DNA of 64,000 nt from Aliidiomarina haloalkalitolerans (GCF_003987315.1 NZ_PIPI01000001.1:868001-932000), one strand, 5' to 3'. Counted from the first letter of the stretch, positions 8,794 through 19,641 are shown. Notes: generated by a model not told the origin, from the sequence alone. Numbers and translations are program-made.

Positions 8794-8992
8794 AAAAGTG
8801 GCATGAGTGCAGCCAAAGCCGGGCGATTTAGTCTGCAAGCACTGAAGGGAATGGACTTTGGCAAAGTGTCTGAGCCAAGGATGGCGAAGACAAGCCCCCA
8901 TGGATGGGTTCACGGCGTCTTTGCGAAAGTCCGTTTCCTGGTGTGCGTAAGCAGACTCACCTCGAACTACAAGCTGCAATCATGCCACTTTT
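8794..8992. repeat. Inverted-repeat element B (199 bp), MITE-like
   Basis: Terminal inverted repeats of 20 bp, 8794-8813 (AAAAGTGGCATGAGTGCAGC) and 8973-8992, match at 19 of 20 positions. A second, weaker inverted repeat inside (starting GTCTGC at 8831 and ending GCAGAC near 8956) makes most of the element foldable into one long hairpin. The 53-bp core 8868-8920 is shared with element A but in the opposite orientation. The open frames crossing it are repeat-derived and I do not call them genes. Confidence 0.8.
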
Positions 8993-9020
8993 AAAAGCGA
9001 GGCAGCGCAAGCGCTGCCTC
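8991..9020 (-). terminator. Intrinsic terminator downstream of infB
   Basis: Perfect 10-bp stem GAGGCAGCGC / GCGCTGCCTC (8999-9008, 9011-9020) with a 2-base loop, then GCTTTTAAAA on the minus strand. The U-tract is short, so partial readthrough into rbfA is plausible. It abuts element B. Confidence 0.75.
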
Positions 9021-9026
9021 AACATT

Positions 9027-11714
9027 TTACAGTGTGCGTTCGACTTGGATGGTTTCGAAGACCTCAATTTGGTCGCCGACTCGGACGTCGTTGTAGTTCT
9101 TAACGCCGATACCACATTCCATGCCGTTACGAACTTCTTGCACGTCGTCTTTAAAGCGACGAAGTGACTCAAGTTCGCCTTCGTAAATCACCACGTTGTC
9201 ACGTAGAACACGAATTGGCGCAGAACGCTTCACAATACCTTCGGTAACCATACAGCCGGCAATAGCACCAATTTTCGGTGATTTAAAGACATCGCGAACT
9301 TCAGCAAGGCCGATAATTTGTTGCTTAAACTCAGGAGCAAGCATACCGGTCATTGCTTGTTTGATCTCGTCGATCAAGTCGTAAATGACGCTGTAGTAAC
9401 GCAATTCAATACTTTCGTTCTCGGCAGTTCGGCGAGCAGTTGCATCAGCACGCACGTTAAAGCCAATTACGATTGCATTCGAAGCACCAGCCAAACTCAT
9501 GTCGGTGTCTGTAATACCGCCGACACCATTACCGATAATATTGACTTTTACTTCATCCGTAGAGAGCTTAGTCAAAGATTCGATAATAGCTTCGAGAGAG
9601 CCTTGAACGTCCGCTTTTACCACTAAGTTCAGTTCAGAAACGTCGCCTTCTTGCATGTTGCTAAACATGTTTTCCAGTTTCGCTTTCTGCTGACGTGCTA
9701 ACTTCACTTCACGGTATTTACCCTGGCGATAGTTCGAGACTTCACGCGCTTTGCGCTCGTCTTTCACGACGTTAACTTCGTCACCAGCAGCTGGAACGCC
9801 CGACAAACCGAGAATTTCTACTGGAATCGACGGACCAGCAGTTTCAACATCCTGACCTAGCTCATTGCGCATAGCGCGAATACGGCCGTATTCCAAGCCA
9901 CACAGAACGATATCGCCACGATTCAACGTACCGTTTTGGACCAAAATGGTTGCCACCGGGCCGCGACCTTTGTCTAGACGCGATTCGATAACGATACCCT
10001 TCGCCATGCCATCAAAGCTTGCTTTCAGGTCAAGCATCTCGGCTTGCAGCAATAATGCTTCTAGCAAGCCGTCGATGTTCTCGCCGCTCTTCGCAGAAAC
10101 GTGAACGAACTGAACTTCACCGCCCCATTCTTCAGACAATACGTCGTGCTGAGCAAGCTCAGATTTCACACGGTCCGGATCAGCTTCTGGCTTGTCAATT
10201 TTGTTTACGGCAACAACCAACGGCACACCAGCTGCTTTCGCGTGCTGAATTGCTTCTACAGTTTGTGGCATCACACCATCGTCTGCAGCAACAACTAGAA
10301 TGACGATATCGGTTGCGCTCGCACCACGTGCACGCATTGACGTAAACGCCGCGTGACCCGGAGTGTCTAAGAAAGTAATCATACCGTGGCCGGTATCAAC
10401 GTGGTACGCACCAATGTGCTGAGTAATACCACCTGCTTCGCCCGCTGCTACTTTCGCTTTTCGGATGTAGTCCAACAATGAGGTTTTACCATGGTCAACG
10501 TGACCCATTACAGTAACAACCGGCGCACGTGACTGTAGTTCACCTTCATCACCACGGTCTAGAAGAACTGCTTGCTCAAGTTCGTTGTCATTTACCAATA
10601 CGAATTTGTGACCTAGCTCTTCAACCACTAACGACGCTGTTTCTTGATCAAGCACCTGATTGATGGTCACCATTTCGCCCATCTTCATCATCGCTTTAAT
10701 CACTTCAGTCGCTTTAATCGCCAGACGGTTCGCAAGGTCCGCAACCGTAATGGTTTCCGGAATCCGAACTTCACGCTCTACCGGTGCTGCTGGCTTATTA
10801 AAGCCATGCTGCATGCTACTTGGTGAGCGCTTGCTACCTTTACGGCGGCGTTCACGACGTGGCGAATCATCTTTTTCGTCGTCTTTACCACGACGCTTGG
10901 TTTTCTTCGGCGTGCGACGACCACGACGTTCTTCTTCAGTGTCTTGCTGCTCTTCGGCAAATTTAGCCGTGGCAGAGGTTGTGAAGTGAACGTCTTCTTC
11001 TTCCATTTTCTTGCGGCGGGCTTCTTCTTCTTCCCAACGCGCTTGGTTCTCTTCAGCTAAACGACGAGCTTCTTCAGCTTGACGCTTGGCTTCTTCTTCC
11101 GCTTTCTTCGCCGCTTCAGCTTCTTGTGCTTTACGCAGTTTTTCTGCTTCAGCGCGGGCAGCTTCAGCTTTCGCCTTTTCTTCTGGCGACTTTTCTGGTT
11201 GCGGCTTCGCTTTTTCTTTGGCTTTTGCTGCGTCAGCTTTTGCCGCAGCATCTGCTTTCGCTTTCGCCTCGGCTTCCGCCTTGGCTTTTGCCTCAGCTGC
11301 AGCTTTCGCTTCGGCAGCTGCTTTTGCTTCCGCAGCAGCTTTCGCCTTCGCTTCGGCTTCAGCCTGCTCAGCAGCTAAACGCTCTTCTTCTAAGCGCTGC
11401 TCTTCTTCTGCAGAACGCTTCACGTAAGTGCGCTTTTTGCGAACTTCAACTTGAACTGCCTTCGCTTTACCCGGGCCAGCATTAATGCTGAGGGTGCTAC
11501 GTGTTTTCCGCTTCAGTGTCATCCGACTCGGAGCGGCGTTACCGTCGCCACCATGAGCCTTGTTCAAATGCGCCAGTAATTGCGCCTTTTCATCTTCAGA
11601 AACTGTATCACTTGCACCGGACTTCTTAATTCCAGCTTCGCTTAATTGCGTGAGCAAGCGATCAACGGAGGTTCCGATATCACTGGCAAGTTTTTCGACT
11701 TTGACTTCTGCCAT
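9027..11714 (-). CDS. infB: Translation initiation factor IF-2
   Basis: GTPase that brings initiator fMet-tRNA to the 30S subunit and promotes subunit joining. It is 895 residues. The N-terminal IF2_N domain (1-55) is followed by a long Ala/Lys/Glu linker (about 104-300) and a second IF2_N-like domain (about 318-370, [18 protein letters not shown]). The GTPase has GHVDHGKT at 404-411, DTPGHAAF and NKID, and the C-terminal beta-barrel and fMet-binding domains end at 895. Low-complexity GC-skewed DNA (11080-11400) encodes the linker and creates long spurious frames on the other strand. Cotranscribed with nusA 25 bp upstream. Confidence 0.98.
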   Translation of the reverse strand: MAEVKVEKLASDIGTSVDRLLTQLSEAGIKKSGASDTVSEDEKAQLLAHLNKAHGGDGNAAPSRMTLKRKTRSTLSINAGPGKAKAVQVEVRKKRTYVKRSAEEEQRLEEERLAAEQAEAEAKAKAAAEAKAAAEAKAAAEAKAKAEAEAKAKADAAAKADAAKAKEKAKPQPEKSPEEKAKAEAARAEAEKLRKAQEAEAAKKAEEEAKRQAEEARRLAEENQARWEEEEARRKKMEEEDVHFTTSATAKFAEEQQDTEEERRGRRTPKKTKRRGKDDEKDDSPRRERRRKGSKRSPSSMQHGFNKPAAPVEREVRIPETITVADLANRLAIKATEVIKAMMKMGEMVTINQVLDQETASLVVEELGHKFVLVNDNELEQAVLLDRGDEGELQSRAPVVTVMGHVDHGKTSLLDYIRKAKVAAGEAGGITQHIGAYHVDTGHGMITFLDTPGHAAFTSMRARGASATDIVILVVAADDGVMPQTVEAIQHAKAAGVPLVVAVNKIDKPEADPDRVKSELAQHDVLSEEWGGEVQFVHVSAKSGENIDGLLEALLLQAEMLDLKASFDGMAKGIVIESRLDKGRGPVATILVQNGTLNRGDIVLCGLEYGRIRAMRNELGQDVETAGPSIPVEILGLSGVPAAGDEVNVVKDERKAREVSNYRQGKYREVKLARQQKAKLENMFSNMQEGDVSELNLVVKADVQGSLEAIIESLTKLSTDEVKVNIIGNGVGGITDTDMSLAGASNAIVIGFNVRADATARRTAENESIELRYYSVIYDLIDEIKQAMTGMLAPEFKQQIIGLAEVRDVFKSPKIGAIAGCMVTEGIVKRSAPIRVLRDNVVIYEGELESLRRFKDDVQEVRNGMECGIGVKNYNDVRVGDQIEVFETIQVERTL

Positions 11715-11739
11715 CTAATTCATCCCTCACTTGTACCGA

Positions 11740-13239
11740 TTATTCTTCGTTGCTGAACCAGCAAATATTACGAGCTTTCATGATCAGCTCACCGGCCATT
11801 TCCGGAGTTAATGACTCGATTGCTTCGAGATCATCAATTCCCTGCTCGGCTAAATCTTCCAATGTCCGTACACCTTGAGCCGCTAGTTCGTAAGCTAGGT
11901 GACGGTCTAGGCCTTCCAGCTCTAATAAAGTAGAGTCTGGCTCAGCACCTTCCAATGATTCTTCATTCGCTAATGCTTTGGTCGTTAAGTAATCACGTGC
12001 ACGATTGCGTAACTCTTCCACGATGTCTTCGTCCATACCTTCAACTGACAACAGTTCAGAAGCTGGTACATAAGCAATTTCTTCGAGTGATGAGAAGCCT
12101 TCGTCAATCAGAACAGCTGCGAAATCTTCGTCGATTTCTAAGCCTTCCATAAACAACGACGTCAGGCGCTCCGACTCAGCTTCGTTACGTGCATTGAAGT
12201 CTTCAACCGTCATCACATTCAATTCCCACCCAGTTAACTGGCTAGCTAATCGAATGTTCTGACCGTTACGACCAATCGCTTGCGCTAAGTTGCTGGCTTC
12301 AACAGCGATGTCCATGGTGTGCGTTTCTTCGTCCATCACAATCGATGATACTTCCGCTGGTGCCATGGCGTTAATGACGAACTGTGCAGGATTGTCATCC
12401 CACAGTACGATATCAACACGTTCGCCACCAAGCTCGCTAGAAACAGCTTGCACTCGTGCACCGCGCATACCAACACATGCTCCGACTGGATCGATGCGAC
12501 GGTCGTTGCTTTTCACAGCAATTTTAGCGCGTGAACCCGGATCTCGTGCAGCACCTTTTACTTCGATCATTTCTTCGCCAATTTCCGGCACTTCAATGCG
12601 GAATAGCTCGATTAAGAAGTCAGGGTGCGAACGGCTAACAAATAACTGCGCGCCGCGCGCTTCTGGACGCACTGCGAATAAGAGACCACGTACGCGGTCA
12701 CCTGGACGAACACTTTCACGCGGCAACATATCATCGCGGAAAATGACCGCCTCGGCGTTGTTGCCGAGATCGAGAATGACGTTGTCACGAGTGGCTTTCT
12801 TAACGATGCCGCTAATTAACGTGCCTACTTGATCCTGATACTGCTCAACCACTTGTGCGCGCTCTGCTTCGCGAACTTTTTGCACAATAACTTGCTTTGC
12901 AGTTTGCGTGGTAATCCGGTCAAACACGATTGAATCAATTTGCTCTTCAATGTATTCGCCGACTTGAATTTCAGGGTCATCAATTTGGGCCGCTGACAGT
13001 GAAATCTCAGCATATGGGTTTTCCAGAATTGTGTCTGGATCTTCAACCACGCGCCAACGACGGAACGTATCGAAATCGCCGGTTTGACGATTAATGGCCA
13101 CACGGACTTCGATATCCCCATCGTATTTTTTCCGGGTTGCAGTCGCAATTGCAATTTCTAACGCTTCGAAAATCTTCTCGCGCGGAACCGCTTTCTCGTT
13201 GGACACTGCCTCTGCAACCAGCAAAATTTCTTTATTCAT
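11740..13239 (-). CDS. nusA: Transcription termination/antitermination factor NusA
   Basis: RNA polymerase-associated elongation factor. It is 499 residues, like E. coli (495). Order: N-terminal RNAP-binding domain (1-130), S1 domain (about 135-200, [20 protein letters not shown]), KH1 (about 230-285, [15 protein letters not shown]), KH2 (about 300-345, [13 protein letters not shown]), then two acidic repeats of helix-hairpin-helix type (about 365-425 and 440-490). The second acidic repeat indicates a gammaproteobacterial-type NusA. ATG at 13239 follows CGAGG by seven bases. It lies between rimP and infB in the standard operon. Confidence 0.98.
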   Translation of the reverse strand: MNKEILLVAEAVSNEKAVPREKIFEALEIAIATATRKKYDGDIEVRVAINRQTGDFDTFRRWRVVEDPDTILENPYAEISLSAAQIDDPEIQVGEYIEEQIDSIVFDRITTQTAKQVIVQKVREAERAQVVEQYQDQVGTLISGIVKKATRDNVILDLGNNAEAVIFRDDMLPRESVRPGDRVRGLLFAVRPEARGAQLFVSRSHPDFLIELFRIEVPEIGEEMIEVKGAARDPGSRAKIAVKSNDRRIDPVGACVGMRGARVQAVSSELGGERVDIVLWDDNPAQFVINAMAPAEVSSIVMDEETHTMDIAVEASNLAQAIGRNGQNIRLASQLTGWELNVMTVEDFNARNEAESERLTSLFMEGLEIDEDFAAVLIDEGFSSLEEIAYVPASELLSVEGMDEDIVEELRNRARDYLTTKALANEESLEGAEPDSTLLELEGLDRHLAYELAAQGVRTLEDLAEQGIDDLEAIESLTPEMAGELIMKARNICWFSNEE

Positions 13240-13265
13240 GATCTTGCCTCGTCAACGCTTTAATT

Positions 13266-13724
13266 TTAGTCAAACTTAGGTACCAGATTCGCTTTCTTAA
13301 TTGCGTTGACTGGTACAGTGAATGATTCTTCGCCAATAGTGAAAGTGACCTTGTCGTCTTCTACGGCGCTAATTTGTGCCTTAAAGTTACGGCGATTCAT
13401 AATCGCAGCCGTCAATTGCACAGAGGCTTCTTCGCCGATAAAACGCTCATAATGACCACTATTAAACAGCGGTCGGTCGAGACCCGGAGAAGACACTTCA
13501 AGGTTGTATTCTGTATTGATCGGGTCTTCTACATCCAAAACAGCGCTTACCTGATAACTAACATCAGCGCAATCGTCGACGGAGATACCGTTTTCATGAT
13601 CAATGTAAACGCGCAAGGTCGAATGTTTACCTGCACGCACGAATTCGATGCCTACTAATTCATAACCCGCTGCCGCAACAGCCGGTTCGAGCATATTTGT
13701 CAGTCGTTCAACCAAAGTTGCCAA
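13266..13724 (-). CDS. rimP: Ribosome maturation factor RimP
   Basis: Small protein required for 30S assembly; 152 residues with the start chosen here (E. coli 150). I place the start at TTG 13724 because GGAGG lies five bases upstream (13731-13735) and the protein then begins like other RimPs (ATLVERLTNMLEPAV). An upstream in-frame TTG at 13742 would start inside a terminator. Family features are AAGYELVGIEFVRAG, TLRVYIDHENGISVDDC and EVSSPGLDRPLF. It is the first gene of the rimP-nusA-infB operon, directly downstream of tRNA-fMet and two terminators. Confidence 0.95.
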   Translation of the reverse strand: MATLVERLTNMLEPAVAAAGYELVGIEFVRAGKHSTLRVYIDHENGISVDDCADVSYQVSAVLDVEDPINTEYNLEVSSPGLDRPLFNSGHYERFIGEEASVQLTAAIMNRRNFKAQISAVEDDKVTFTIGEESFTVPVNAIKKANLVPKFD

Positions 13725-13740
13725 CTCAACCTCCAGAAAC

Positions 13741-13760
13741 AAAAAAAGGGCGTAACGCCC
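13741..13760 (-). terminator. Terminator hairpin abutting the rimP ribosome-binding site
   Basis: Minus-strand GGGCG-TTA-CGCCC followed by seven Us, ending only six bases before the rimP Shine-Dalgarno. The stem is short (5 bp) but GC-only. It would stop transcripts arriving from the tRNA genes, or could attenuate the rimP-nusA-infB operon. Confidence 0.7.
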
Positions 13761-13802
13761 AGTTCTTCGGTGTCAAAACTAATGTCAGTCAGGCTAGATA
13801 GC

Positions 13803-13829
13803 AAAAAGCCCCGGACTAAGTCGGGGCTT
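13803..13829 (-). terminator. Terminator downstream of tRNA-fMet
   Basis: Minus-strand AAGCCCC / GGGGCTT stem (13823-13829, 13806-13812) extended by GAC/GTC with one bulge, then five Us. It is the first of two tandem terminators between the tRNA and rimP. Confidence 0.8.
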
Positions 13830-13907
13830 AAAACCTGGCACGCCTTTCGACCTGAGTTTAAACATTGTAATTTGAACCTGTCAAAATACCAATGGTTAAA
13901 CTCGAAC

Positions 13908-13984
<77 letters not shown>

Positions 13985-13998
13985 TCCGAATGGGTAGC

Positions 13999-14026
13999 AT
14001 TATACTCTCTTCTGGTAGGTTTTCAA
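13999..14026 (-). promoter_or_regulatory. Promoter of tRNA-fMet
   Basis: Minus-strand TTGAAA (14021-14026), 16-bp spacer, TATAAT (13999-14004), 14 bp before the tRNA 5' end. Good matches to both hexamers. Confidence 0.7.
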
Positions 14027-14097
14027 CCGTACCGGCAATTTAAACCGGACTTTAATTTGTTGAAAACAAGCGAATTAACAAGAGCATAACAATATTT

Positions 14098-14184
14098 TGG
14101 TGCCGAAGACGAGACTCGAACTCGTACGCTCAGAAGAGCACCACCCCCTCAAGATGGCGTGTCTACCAATTCCACCACTTCGGC
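14098..14184 (-). tRNA. tRNA-Leu (GAG)
   Basis: 87-nt class II tRNA with a long variable arm and encoded CCA. The acceptor is GCCGAAG / CTTCGGC; the D-arm has the leucine-type GGTGGAATTGGTAGACACG, the anticodon loop CTTGAGG gives anticodon GAG, and the T-arm contains GAGTTCGAGTCTC. It corresponds to leuU, which also follows secG in E. coli. Confidence 0.98.
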
Positions 14185-14216
14185 AAATCTTTTGCTAGAA
14201 AACTGTTCGTTAGAAT

Positions 14217-14534
14217 TTAGTTTCCTGGCGGTAAGTCGTTTTGCGGTAACTGCTGAGTCGCAGGTACACTTAAATCAATAAAGTCGTCTTCCGCAGGAGC
14301 TCGCTCGCCAGCAACAAGGCTACCGAGAATTAAACTTAACAAGAAGAAGCTTACCGCAATAATCGCAGTCATTCGGGTTAGGAAATTTCCCGCACCACCA
14401 GAACCGAATACGGTGTTTGAAGCACCGGCTCCGAATGAGGCACCCATGTCTGCGCCTTTACCTTGCTGAATCATGATCAAAGCGATTAAAGCAATCGCGA
14501 CCAATAAATACAGCACTAATAATGTTTCGTACAT
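14217..14534 (-). CDS. secG: Protein-export membrane protein SecG
   Basis: Small subunit of the SecYEG translocon in the inner membrane, 105 residues. Two membrane segments (about 3-21 and 52-70) flank the conserved cytoplasmic loop IQQGKGADMGASFGAGASNT and the GSGGAGNFLTR motif. The start is four bases after the tpiA stop, with AAGGA inside the end of tpiA as ribosome-binding site, so translation is probably coupled. tRNA-Leu follows 33 bp downstream, as in E. coli. Confidence 0.96.
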   Translation of the reverse strand: MYETLLVLYLLVAIALIALIMIQQGKGADMGASFGAGASNTVFGSGGAGNFLTRMTAIIAVSFFLLSLILGSLVAGERAPAEDDFIDLSVPATQQLPQNDLPPGN

Positions 14535-14538
14535 AAAT

Positions 14539-15294
14539 TCAACTGTCCTTTTTTACGTTGGCGGCTTGGCAAATTGCAGCAAACTGCTCTGTGTCCAAAC
14601 TTGCTCCGCCAATCAGGCCACCATCGATATCGGCCTGCGAGAACAACTCAGTGGCATTATCTGCCTTCACGCTGCCACCATACAAAATTTGTATCTTTTG
14701 CGCTGCTTCGGGAGCTTTTGTTGCCACCCAATTGCGAATCAGTCGGTGCACGTCTTGTGCTTGCGCTGGTGTCGCAGTTTTCCCAGTACCGATTGCCCAA
14801 ACTGGCTCATAGGCAATGACTAGGTTTTCAAAATCTACTTCTTTACAAGCACTGCTGAGCTGTTGCTCTATCACTTGCTCGAGCTCACCCGCTTCGCGTT
14901 GCTCGAGCGTTTCGCCGATACATAACACGGGGGTTAAGCCGGCCGCTTGTGCCTGTTGGACTTTTCCTGCCATCACTGCATCACTTTCAGCAAATAACGC
15001 GCGACGCTCAGAATGCCCAATTAATACATAACGACAGCCACTATCAGCCAGCATCTGCGCACTGATTTCACCGGTGTATGCACCCTGCTCGAACTCGCTG
15101 CAGTTTTGCCCTCCAACCTTCACGCCAATGGCGTTAAGAAGAACGTCAGCGGTTTTCAAATAAACTGCTGGCGGGCAAATTGCGACACCAATGTGTTGCT
15201 GTATTTCGCTCTGATGGAAGTGCTCGGCAAAGCTTTTCAGCAGCTCGGCATCCCCATTCAACTTCCAGTTTGCGATGACTAGTGATGTTCTCAC
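14539..15294 (-). CDS. tpiA: Triosephosphate isomerase
   Basis: Glycolytic and gluconeogenic enzyme interconverting dihydroxyacetone phosphate and glyceraldehyde 3-phosphate. I use GTG at 15294 as the start (AGGAG six bases upstream), giving 251 residues and the standard beginning RTSLVIANWKLNG. A longer frame starting at 15357 would begin upstream of the promoter and has no family match. Catalytic residues are present: Lys11, His94 (LIGHSERRA) and Glu163 (AYEPVWAIGTG); the phosphate-binding loop is GGSVKADN. It sits between glmM and secG, unlike E. coli, where tpiA is elsewhere. Confidence 0.97.
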   Translation of the reverse strand: MRTSLVIANWKLNGDAELLKSFAEHFHQSEIQQHIGVAICPPAVYLKTADVLLNAIGVKVGGQNCSEFEQGAYTGEISAQMLADSGCRYVLIGHSERRALFAESDAVMAGKVQQAQAAGLTPVLCIGETLEQREAGELEQVIEQQLSSACKEVDFENLVIAYEPVWAIGTGKTATPAQAQDVHRLIRNWVATKAPEAAQKIQILYGGSVKADNATELFSQADIDGGLIGGASLDTEQFAAICQAANVKKDS

Positions 15295-15328
15295 AAGACG
15301 CTCCTGTCCAGTTCGTTGAGCGGCGCAG

Positions 15329-15357
15329 ATAGTACCCGACAATAGGGTTTGATACAA
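15329..15357 (-). promoter_or_regulatory. Probable tpiA promoter
   Basis: Minus-strand TTGTAT (15352-15357), 17-bp spacer, TACTAT (15329-15334), about 35 bp before the GTG start. It lies in the 119-bp glmM-tpiA gap. Confidence 0.5.
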
Positions 15358-15413
15358 GCACCGCGTGAGAAAATTTTGTTAATTGCTCATGCTTTAAGCA
15401 ATTCGCGTTCTTC

Positions 15414-16745
15414 TTAGTCAACCGCCTCGACTTCACTGGCGATTTGTTGTGCGAAGGCCTTCACTTGTTTGCTATCACGACCTTCGACCATGACCCGTAC
15501 TAAAGGTTCTGTGCCTGATTTGCGCAGCAATACTCGGCCTTGACCAGCTAATGCTTTTTCGACTTCAGCCACGGCTGACTGCACGTTTTGCGCATTAAGC
15601 GGGTCGGTGCCTGGGGTAAATCGAACATTGACGAGCACCTGGGGTAGTTTCTTCATTCCGGCAACCATGTCTCGAGCTGAGCACCCCTCTCTAACCATGC
15701 CAGATAAAAACTGAATCGCTGCCAGAATACCGTCGCCAGTACTGTGATACTTTAAGTTGATGACGTGACCTGAGCCTTCACCGCCGATACACCAACGGTT
15801 CTTCCGCAGTTCTTCCATGACATAACGGTCGCCCACCTTGGCACGGACGAATGGTACATTCAAGTCAGCAAGTGCCAACTCCATGCCCATATTGGTCATT
15901 AAAGTACCAACCACACCGCCTTCTAGGTTGCCATCACGAATGGATTGACGCACAAGTGCATAGACGATTTCATCACCGTCGATGGTTTGACCATCGGCAT
16001 CAATAATCATGATCCGGTCGCCGTCGCCATCAAGTGCAAGGCCAATTGCCGCGCCTTCCGCTTGCACGCGCTGTTGCAGTGCTGCTAAATCGGTGGCTCC
16101 GCAGCCTTTATTTATATTCAGCCCGTTTGGCGTAGTACCCATTTCAATGACTTCGGCACCGAGCTCACGGAATACATTCGGTGCAATGTGATAGGTTGCG
16201 CCATGTGCACAGTCCACCACAAGCTTAATCCCAGCTAAGGATAAATGGCTTGGGAAGGTACTTTTACAGAACTCGATGTAACGACCCGCTGCATCTTCGA
16301 TCCGAGATGCACGACCGAGCTCTTCTGATTCAACACAGTCAATTTCTTGGTCTAGGTAGCTTTCAATCCGCGCTTCGAGCTCATCGGATAGCTTGTGGCC
16401 CGAATCAGAGAAGAACTTTATGCCGTTATCGTAATAAGGATTATGTGACGCACTGATCACAACGCCTGCGGCAGCACGAAAAGTTCGAGTTAGATACGCA
16501 ATCGCGGGCGTTGGCATTGGCCCAAGAAATTCAACGCTGACACCGGCAGCGGAAAATCCAGCTTCAAGCGCCGATTCGAGCATATAACCCGAAATCCGCG
16601 TATCTTTGCCGATTAATACCTTCGTGTTTCCCTTTGCAGCTAGCGCTTTACCAGCAGCCCACCCGAGCTTTAAAACAAAGTCAGGCGTGATTGGCCGTTC
16701 ACCAACTCGACCACGAATTCCATCTGTTCCGAAATACTTACCCAT
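15414..16745 (-). CDS. glmM: Phosphoglucosamine mutase
   Basis: Converts glucosamine 6-phosphate to glucosamine 1-phosphate for UDP-GlcNAc, and so for peptidoglycan and LPS. From ATG 16745 it is 443 residues, starting [15 protein letters not shown] as the family does. An ATG at 16757 (447 residues) overlaps the folP end and is the alternative. The phosphoserine loop is SASHNP (Ser100), the metal-binding loop is DGDGDR and the substrate loop is GEGSGH. It begins one base after the folP stop codon, the same folP-glmM pair as in E. coli. Confidence 0.96.
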   Translation of the reverse strand: MGKYFGTDGIRGRVGERPITPDFVLKLGWAAGKALAAKGNTKVLIGKDTRISGYMLESALEAGFSAAGVSVEFLGPMPTPAIAYLTRTFRAAAGVVISASHNPYYDNGIKFFSDSGHKLSDELEARIESYLDQEIDCVESEELGRASRIEDAAGRYIEFCKSTFPSHLSLAGIKLVVDCAHGATYHIAPNVFRELGAEVIEMGTTPNGLNINKGCGATDLAALQQRVQAEGAAIGLALDGDGDRIMIIDADGQTIDGDEIVYALVRQSIRDGNLEGGVVGTLMTNMGMELALADLNVPFVRAKVGDRYVMEELRKNRWCIGGEGSGHVINLKYHSTGDGILAAIQFLSGMVREGCSARDMVAGMKKLPQVLVNVRFTPGTDPLNAQNVQSAVAEVEKALAGQGRVLLRKSGTEPLVRVMVEGRDSKQVKAFAQQIASEVEAVD

Positions 16746-16746
16746 C

Positions 16747-17559
16747 CTAGCTTCCATCTCCTGCGATTGTTGCCTGAACCACTTTCATGGCGTCAACCGT
16801 GGCTGCAACATCATGTACTCGAATAATCTCTGCGCCCTGCAGCATCGCAATGGTTGCGGCGCTAACACTTGCAGCTAAACGTTCTGAGGTGTCGCGTCCA
16901 GTCACTGCACCGAGCATTGACTTGCGTGACACACCAATTAATAACGGTCGACCCAATTTGTGCAAGTCGGCTAAGTGTGCCAACAATTGGTAGTTGTGTT
17001 CAACCGATTTTCCAAACCCGAACCCGGGGTCAAGCCAAATTCGTTCGGCCGCAATACCCGCAGCGACACATGCGTCAATTCGTTCGGCAAGAAAACGTTG
17101 TACGTCAACAACCACATCGTCGTATTTCGGTGACTGTTGCATGGTACGGGGCTGCCCTACCATGTGCATTAAACAAACCAGCGCATTGCTTCCTGCAGCT
17201 GCTGCAAGAGCACCTGGTTCACGTAGTGCCCGCACATCGTTAATCATATCAGCGCCAGCCGCTACAGCAGCTGTCATAACCGCAGCTTTGCTTGTGTCGA
17301 CCGAGATCTTGACATCAAACCGCGCACTTAAGGCGGCGATTACAGGTACAACACGATCGAGCTCTTCGTTTTCAGCGACATCAACAGCGCCAGGGCGCGT
17401 CGACTCACCACCGACATCAAGCCAAGCAGCGCCTTCATTAACCATTTGTTCGGCGCGATAAAGAGCCGCATCGAGCGAATTAAACTGCCCGCCATCAGAG
17501 AAAGAGTCTGGCGTTACATTCAAAATACCCATGACTGCTATTGCACGTTTATTTTTCAA
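16747..17559 (-). CDS. folP: Dihydropteroate synthase
   Basis: Condenses p-aminobenzoate with 6-hydroxymethyl-dihydropterin pyrophosphate in folate synthesis; target of sulfonamides. It is 270 residues as a TIM barrel. The signature [14 protein letters not shown] is near the N-terminus, followed by [16 protein letters not shown], the DMINDVRAL segment, [10 protein letters not shown] and GVSRKSML. It follows ftsH but a strong terminator lies between them (17624-17662), so it either depends on readthrough or on a promoter I cannot define in the roughly 65-bp gap. Confidence 0.97.
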   Translation of the reverse strand: MKNKRAIAVMGILNVTPDSFSDGGQFNSLDAALYRAEQMVNEGAAWLDVGGESTRPGAVDVAENEELDRVVPVIAALSARFDVKISVDTSKAAVMTAAVAAGADMINDVRALREPGALAAAAGSNALVCLMHMVGQPRTMQQSPKYDDVVVDVQRFLAERIDACVAAGIAAERIWLDPGFGFGKSVEHNYQLLAHLADLHKLGRPLLIGVSRKSMLGAVTGRDTSERLAASVSAATIAMLQGAEIIRVHDVAATVDAMKVVQATIAGDGS

Positions 17560-17623
17560 AGCTCAGTCCTTGTCTTACCCTGCACGGCGGTCAATGCTAC
17601 CAAAAAACAATGCAGTTCGCTGC

Positions 17624-17662
17624 AAAAAATAACCCCACGGCGCCGAACGTCGTGGGGTTATT
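17624..17662 (-). terminator. Intrinsic terminator downstream of ftsH
   Basis: 12-bp perfect stem AATAACCCCACG / CGTGGGGTTATT (17628-17639, 17651-17662), 11-nt loop, then a U-run on the minus strand (17624-17629). Confidence 0.85.
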
Positions 17663-17679
17663 CTGTTTCTAACCAACCC

Positions 17680-19641
17680 TTATTTGGCGGGTGGTGAATC
17701 CGGTGCGTCGATATCTAAGCGCTCGTTACCGTCATCTTTTTTCTTTTTGGCCTTCGGTTTCGCAACGGGAGCCGCGTCGCCCGAAGACTTGTCACTGTCA
17801 TTTTTGTCATGCCAGTTAGATGGTTCACGAACATCGCGGCGCTCCATCAAATCGTCAATTTGTCCGGCATCTAACGTTTCGTACTTCATAAGAGCATCTT
17901 TCATCGCATGGAGAATATCGACATTCTCCTCTAAGATTTTCTTCGCACGATCATAGTTGCGGTCAATCACTTCCCGAATTTCTGCGTCGATAGCACGCAT
18001 GGTGTCGTCTGACATTTGTTTGTTCTGTGCAACTGAGCGACCTAAGAACACTTGTCCTTCATCTTCAGCGTACAGTAATGGTCCCATTTTGCTCGACAAG
18101 CCCCACTGGGTGACCATTTTGCGTGCGATTGCAGTTGCTCGCTCAATATCATTCGAAGCACCGGTCGTCACATGTTCGTCGCCATAAATGATTTGCTCGG
18201 CGATACGGCCACCGTACAAGCTCGACAGCATACTTTCCAAATGCTGCTTACTATGGCTCACGCGATCTTGTTCCGGCAAGTACATCGTCACACCCAACGC
18301 ACGACCACGCGGAATAATTGACACTTTATATACCGGATCATGGTCTGGTACTAAACGACCAACGATAGCGTGACCTGCTTCATGGTAAGCGGTCATGGCT
18401 TTCTCTTCCTCAGTCATGACCATCGACTTACGTTCACTACCCATGAGGATCTTGTCTTTCGCTTTCTCAAACTCAGCCATAGAAACCATGCGGCGATTCT
18501 CACGCGCGGCAAACAATGCAGCTTCGTTAACCAAGTTCGCTAAGTCAGCTCCTGAGAACCCAGGTGTACCACGGGCAATCACAGCTGGCTCGACATCGTC
18601 TGCAATTGGAACCTTACGCATGTGAACTTTCAGAATTTGCTCACGACCACGGACATCAGGCAAACCAACGGTCACTTGACGGTCAAAACGACCTGGACGC
18701 AATAACGCAGGGTCAAGAACGTCTGGACGGTTCGTCGCAGCGATGACAATGATACCTTCGTTGCCTTCGAAGCCGTCCATTTCAACCAACATCTGGTTTA
18801 GTGTTTGCTCGCGCTCATCATGGCCACCGCCCAAACCGGCACCACGTTGGCGACCGACCGCATCGATTTCATCAATAAAGATAATACAAGGCGCCGCCTT
18901 CTTGGCCTGTTCAAACATGTCACGCACACGCGATGCACCAACACCGACAAACATCTCGACGAAGTCCGAACCAGAAATAGTAAAGAATGGTACTTTCGCT
19001 TCACCGGCTACTGCTTTCGCAAGCAAGGTTTTACCAGTACCTGGAGGACCCACCATCAGGACGCCCTTGGGAATGCGACCACCAAGACGTTGGAATTTGC
19101 TCGGATCACGCAAGAAGTCAACGAGTTCAGCAACTTCTTCTTTTGCTTCTTCACAACCTGCTACGTCAGCTAAAGTTGTTTTCACTTGGTCTTCGCCCAT
19201 CAGGCGTGCTTTGCTCTTGCCAAACGACATCGCGCCACGTCCACCACCGCCTTGCATCTGGCGCATGAAGAAAATCCAGACCGCAATGAGAAGCAGCATA
19301 GGGAACCAAGAAATGAAAATGGTGCCTAGCAAGCTGCGCGACTCTGGCTCTTCGTAACGAACAGTCACGTTGCTTTGATTCAGAAGATCATTCAGCAGGT
19401 CTGGGTCTTGCGCTGGCATGACAGTACGGAACTGCTCACCGCCCGAACGCACACCTGAAATTGAACGCTTCGACTCGTTAATCGTCACTTCTCGGATTGA
19501 GCCGCGATTTACATCACGAACAAACTCCGAGTAAGCATAGGTTCGCTGGTCACTCGTGCCTGGGTTCATGCCTTGGAAGACACTCATTAGAACCACGGCA
19601 ATCACCAGCCAAAGAATGAGATTTTTCGCCATATCGCTCAA
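17680..19641 (-). CDS. ftsH: ATP-dependent zinc metalloprotease FtsH
   Basis: Inner-membrane AAA+ protease that degrades misassembled membrane proteins and regulators such as sigma-32 and LpxC. It is 653 residues. Two membrane segments (about 7-22 and 107-126) bracket a periplasmic domain. The AAA domain has GPPGTGKT at 198-205, the [13 protein letters not shown] pore loop and the SRH region, and the zinc site is HEAGH at 420-424. I take the TTG at 19641 because GAGG lies eight bases upstream; ATG at 19632 ([10 protein letters not shown]) is the alternative. Downstream of rlmE behind a sigma-32 promoter, as in E. coli. Confidence 0.97.
   Translation of the reverse strand: MSDMAKNLILWLVIAVVLMSVFQGMNPGTSDQRTYAYSEFVRDVNRGSIREVTINESKRSISGVRSGGEQFRTVMPAQDPDLLNDLLNQSNVTVRYEEPESRSLLGTIFISWFPMLLLIAVWIFFMRQMQGGGGRGAMSFGKSKARLMGEDQVKTTLADVAGCEEAKEEVAELVDFLRDPSKFQRLGGRIPKGVLMVGPPGTGKTLLAKAVAGEAKVPFFTISGSDFVEMFVGVGASRVRDMFEQAKKAAPCIIFIDEIDAVGRQRGAGLGGGHDEREQTLNQMLVEMDGFEGNEGIIVIAATNRPDVLDPALLRPGRFDRQVTVGLPDVRGREQILKVHMRKVPIADDVEPAVIARGTPGFSGADLANLVNEAALFAARENRRMVSMAEFEKAKDKILMGSERKSMVMTEEEKAMTAYHEAGHAIVGRLVPDHDPVYKVSIIPRGRALGVTMYLPEQDRVSHSKQHLESMLSSLYGGRIAEQIIYGDEHVTTGASNDIERATAIARKMVTQWGLSSKMGPLLYAEDEGQVFLGRSVAQNKQMSDDTMRAIDAEIREVIDRNYDRAKKILEENVDILHAMKDALMKYETLDAGQIDDLMERRDVREPSNWHDKNDSDKSSGDAAPVAKPKAKKKKDDGNERLDIDAPDSPPAK

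Noticed and set aside
8716-9172. Several 60-90 codon frames across the repeat elements on both strands
   Set aside because: They coincide with the inverted repeats and the antisense end of infB, have no Shine-Dalgarno and no conserved domain; they are by-products of the repeat.
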